Made by a program: the position numbers and the translations under genes. Below, in pieces: positions 6,722 to 6,916 of a DNA stretch of 6,916 nucleotides. The stretch is taken from assembly GCA_025963615.1 (NCBI GenBank), contig JAOQAL010000337.1:1-6916 (forward strand), read 5' to 3'. Origin of the DNA: Chitinophagaceae bacterium. Its GTDB lineage: Bacteria > Bacteroidota > Bacteroidia > Chitinophagales > Chitinophagaceae. The notes beneath the pieces were generated by a model that searched no databases, was not told where the DNA came from, and saw only the letters and a program-made list of their open reading frames with translations. The stretch's first letter is position 1. Every line of letters begins with the position of its first letter.

Positions 6722-6744
6722 AGATGAAATCCTTTTTTTCATCT
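6722..6744 (+). other. Short AT-rich hairpin between two rightward genes
   Basis: AGATGAAA (6722-6729) pairs with TTTCATCT (6737-6744) across a 7-base pyrimidine-rich loop. It lies 65 bases past the Gfo/Idh/MocA stop. No T-tract follows the second arm, so terminator function is doubtful. No gene is seen in 6657-6876. Confidence 0.3.
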
Positions 6745-6802
6745 ACCAGATCATCGCTGCATTAACATTGCTTAACAAAGCCCGCCGGCAATCACTTTTC
6801 AC

Positions 6803-6833
6803 TTGCAGGCCTTACTATGCCATAATACTTTTG
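6803..6833 (+). promoter_or_regulatory. Bacteroidota-type promoter for the gene starting at 6877
   Basis: TTG at 6803-6805 is followed after exactly 20 bases by TACTTTTG at 6826-6833, a perfect match to the Bacteroidota primary-sigma -7 element TAnnTTTG at the usual spacing from the -33 TTG. Transcription would start about 5-8 bases further on, leaving a leader of roughly 35-40 bases before the ATG. It is the clearest promoter in the window and supports separate transcription of the next gene. Confidence 0.65.
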
Positions 6834-6876
6834 ACTTGTCAATTAAAATAAATCAACCCGGTTAAAAAATTAAATC

Positions 6877-6916
6877 ATGAAAAAAATACTTTTAACAATG
6901 GCCCTGTCTCTTACCG
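6877..6916 (+). CDS. Start of an exported protein (cut by window end)
   Basis: Only 13 codons are present, reading MKKILLTMALSLT. The two lysines followed by a hydrophobic run look like the start of a Sec signal peptide, possibly of a lipoprotein. The ATG is the first after the consensus promoter at 6803-6833. The product cannot be identified from this fragment. By context it could be another envelope sugar-metabolism protein, but that is a guess. Confidence 0.6.
   Translation, partial: MKKILLTMALSLT

Overview
The window most likely comes from a Bacteroidota genome, probably a Chitinophagaceae-type environmental bacterium. Several things point there: an SSB of the MIKMQVIGNLGKDC type with a DDLPF tip, Tat-exported Gfo/Idh/MocA proteins, a lipoprotein TIM-barrel sugar isomerase, a Uma2 nuclease, starts without clear Shine-Dalgarno sequences, and one near-perfect Bacteroidota promoter (TTG-N20-TAnnTTTG). 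Moderate GC with AT-rich spacers also fits. The genus assignment is inference.

Layout. Positions 3773 to 271 hold a leftward three-gene cluster: a lipoprotein sugar isomerase/epimerase-like TIM barrel (2871-3773), a Tat-exported Gfo/Idh/MocA oxidoreductase (1439-2839), and a malate/L-lactate dehydrogenase-family (Ldh_2) oxidoreductase (271-1353). Upstream of it, also leftward, is ssb (4015-4446), which ends at a strong hairpin terminator (3947-3974), so the sugar cluster is probably transcribed separately. Rightward genes follow: a Uma2-family endonuclease (4700-5296), a second Tat-exported Gfo/Idh/MocA oxidoreductase (5340-6656), and the first 13 codons of a secreted protein (from 6877) behind the consensus promoter.

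Three arrays of a 7-bp unit (consensus TGGATGC, common variant TGGATAC) sit in intergenic DNA at 1-35 (cut by the window edge), 1375-1437 and 4570-4639, all in the same orientation. The first two flank the Ldh_2 gene as direct repeats. The second begins 1 bp past the Gfo/Idh/MocA stop codon and lies 21 bp before the Ldh_2 ATG. The third lies about 60 bp upstream of the Uma2 gene.

How the genes may work together. The TIM-barrel lipoprotein and the upstream Tat-exported oxidoreductase should both act outside the cytoplasm. They fit an oxidoreductive sugar or glycoside conversion in the envelope, with Ldh_2 reducing or oxidising a 2-oxo/2-hydroxy acid in the cytoplasm. The substrate cannot be read from the sequence. 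No stretch longer than 300 bases lacks a gene. The gaps at 36-270, 4447-4699 and 6657-6876 contain only repeats, a palindrome, a weak hairpin and promoter sequence. I saw no tRNA, rRNA, CRISPR array or transposase.
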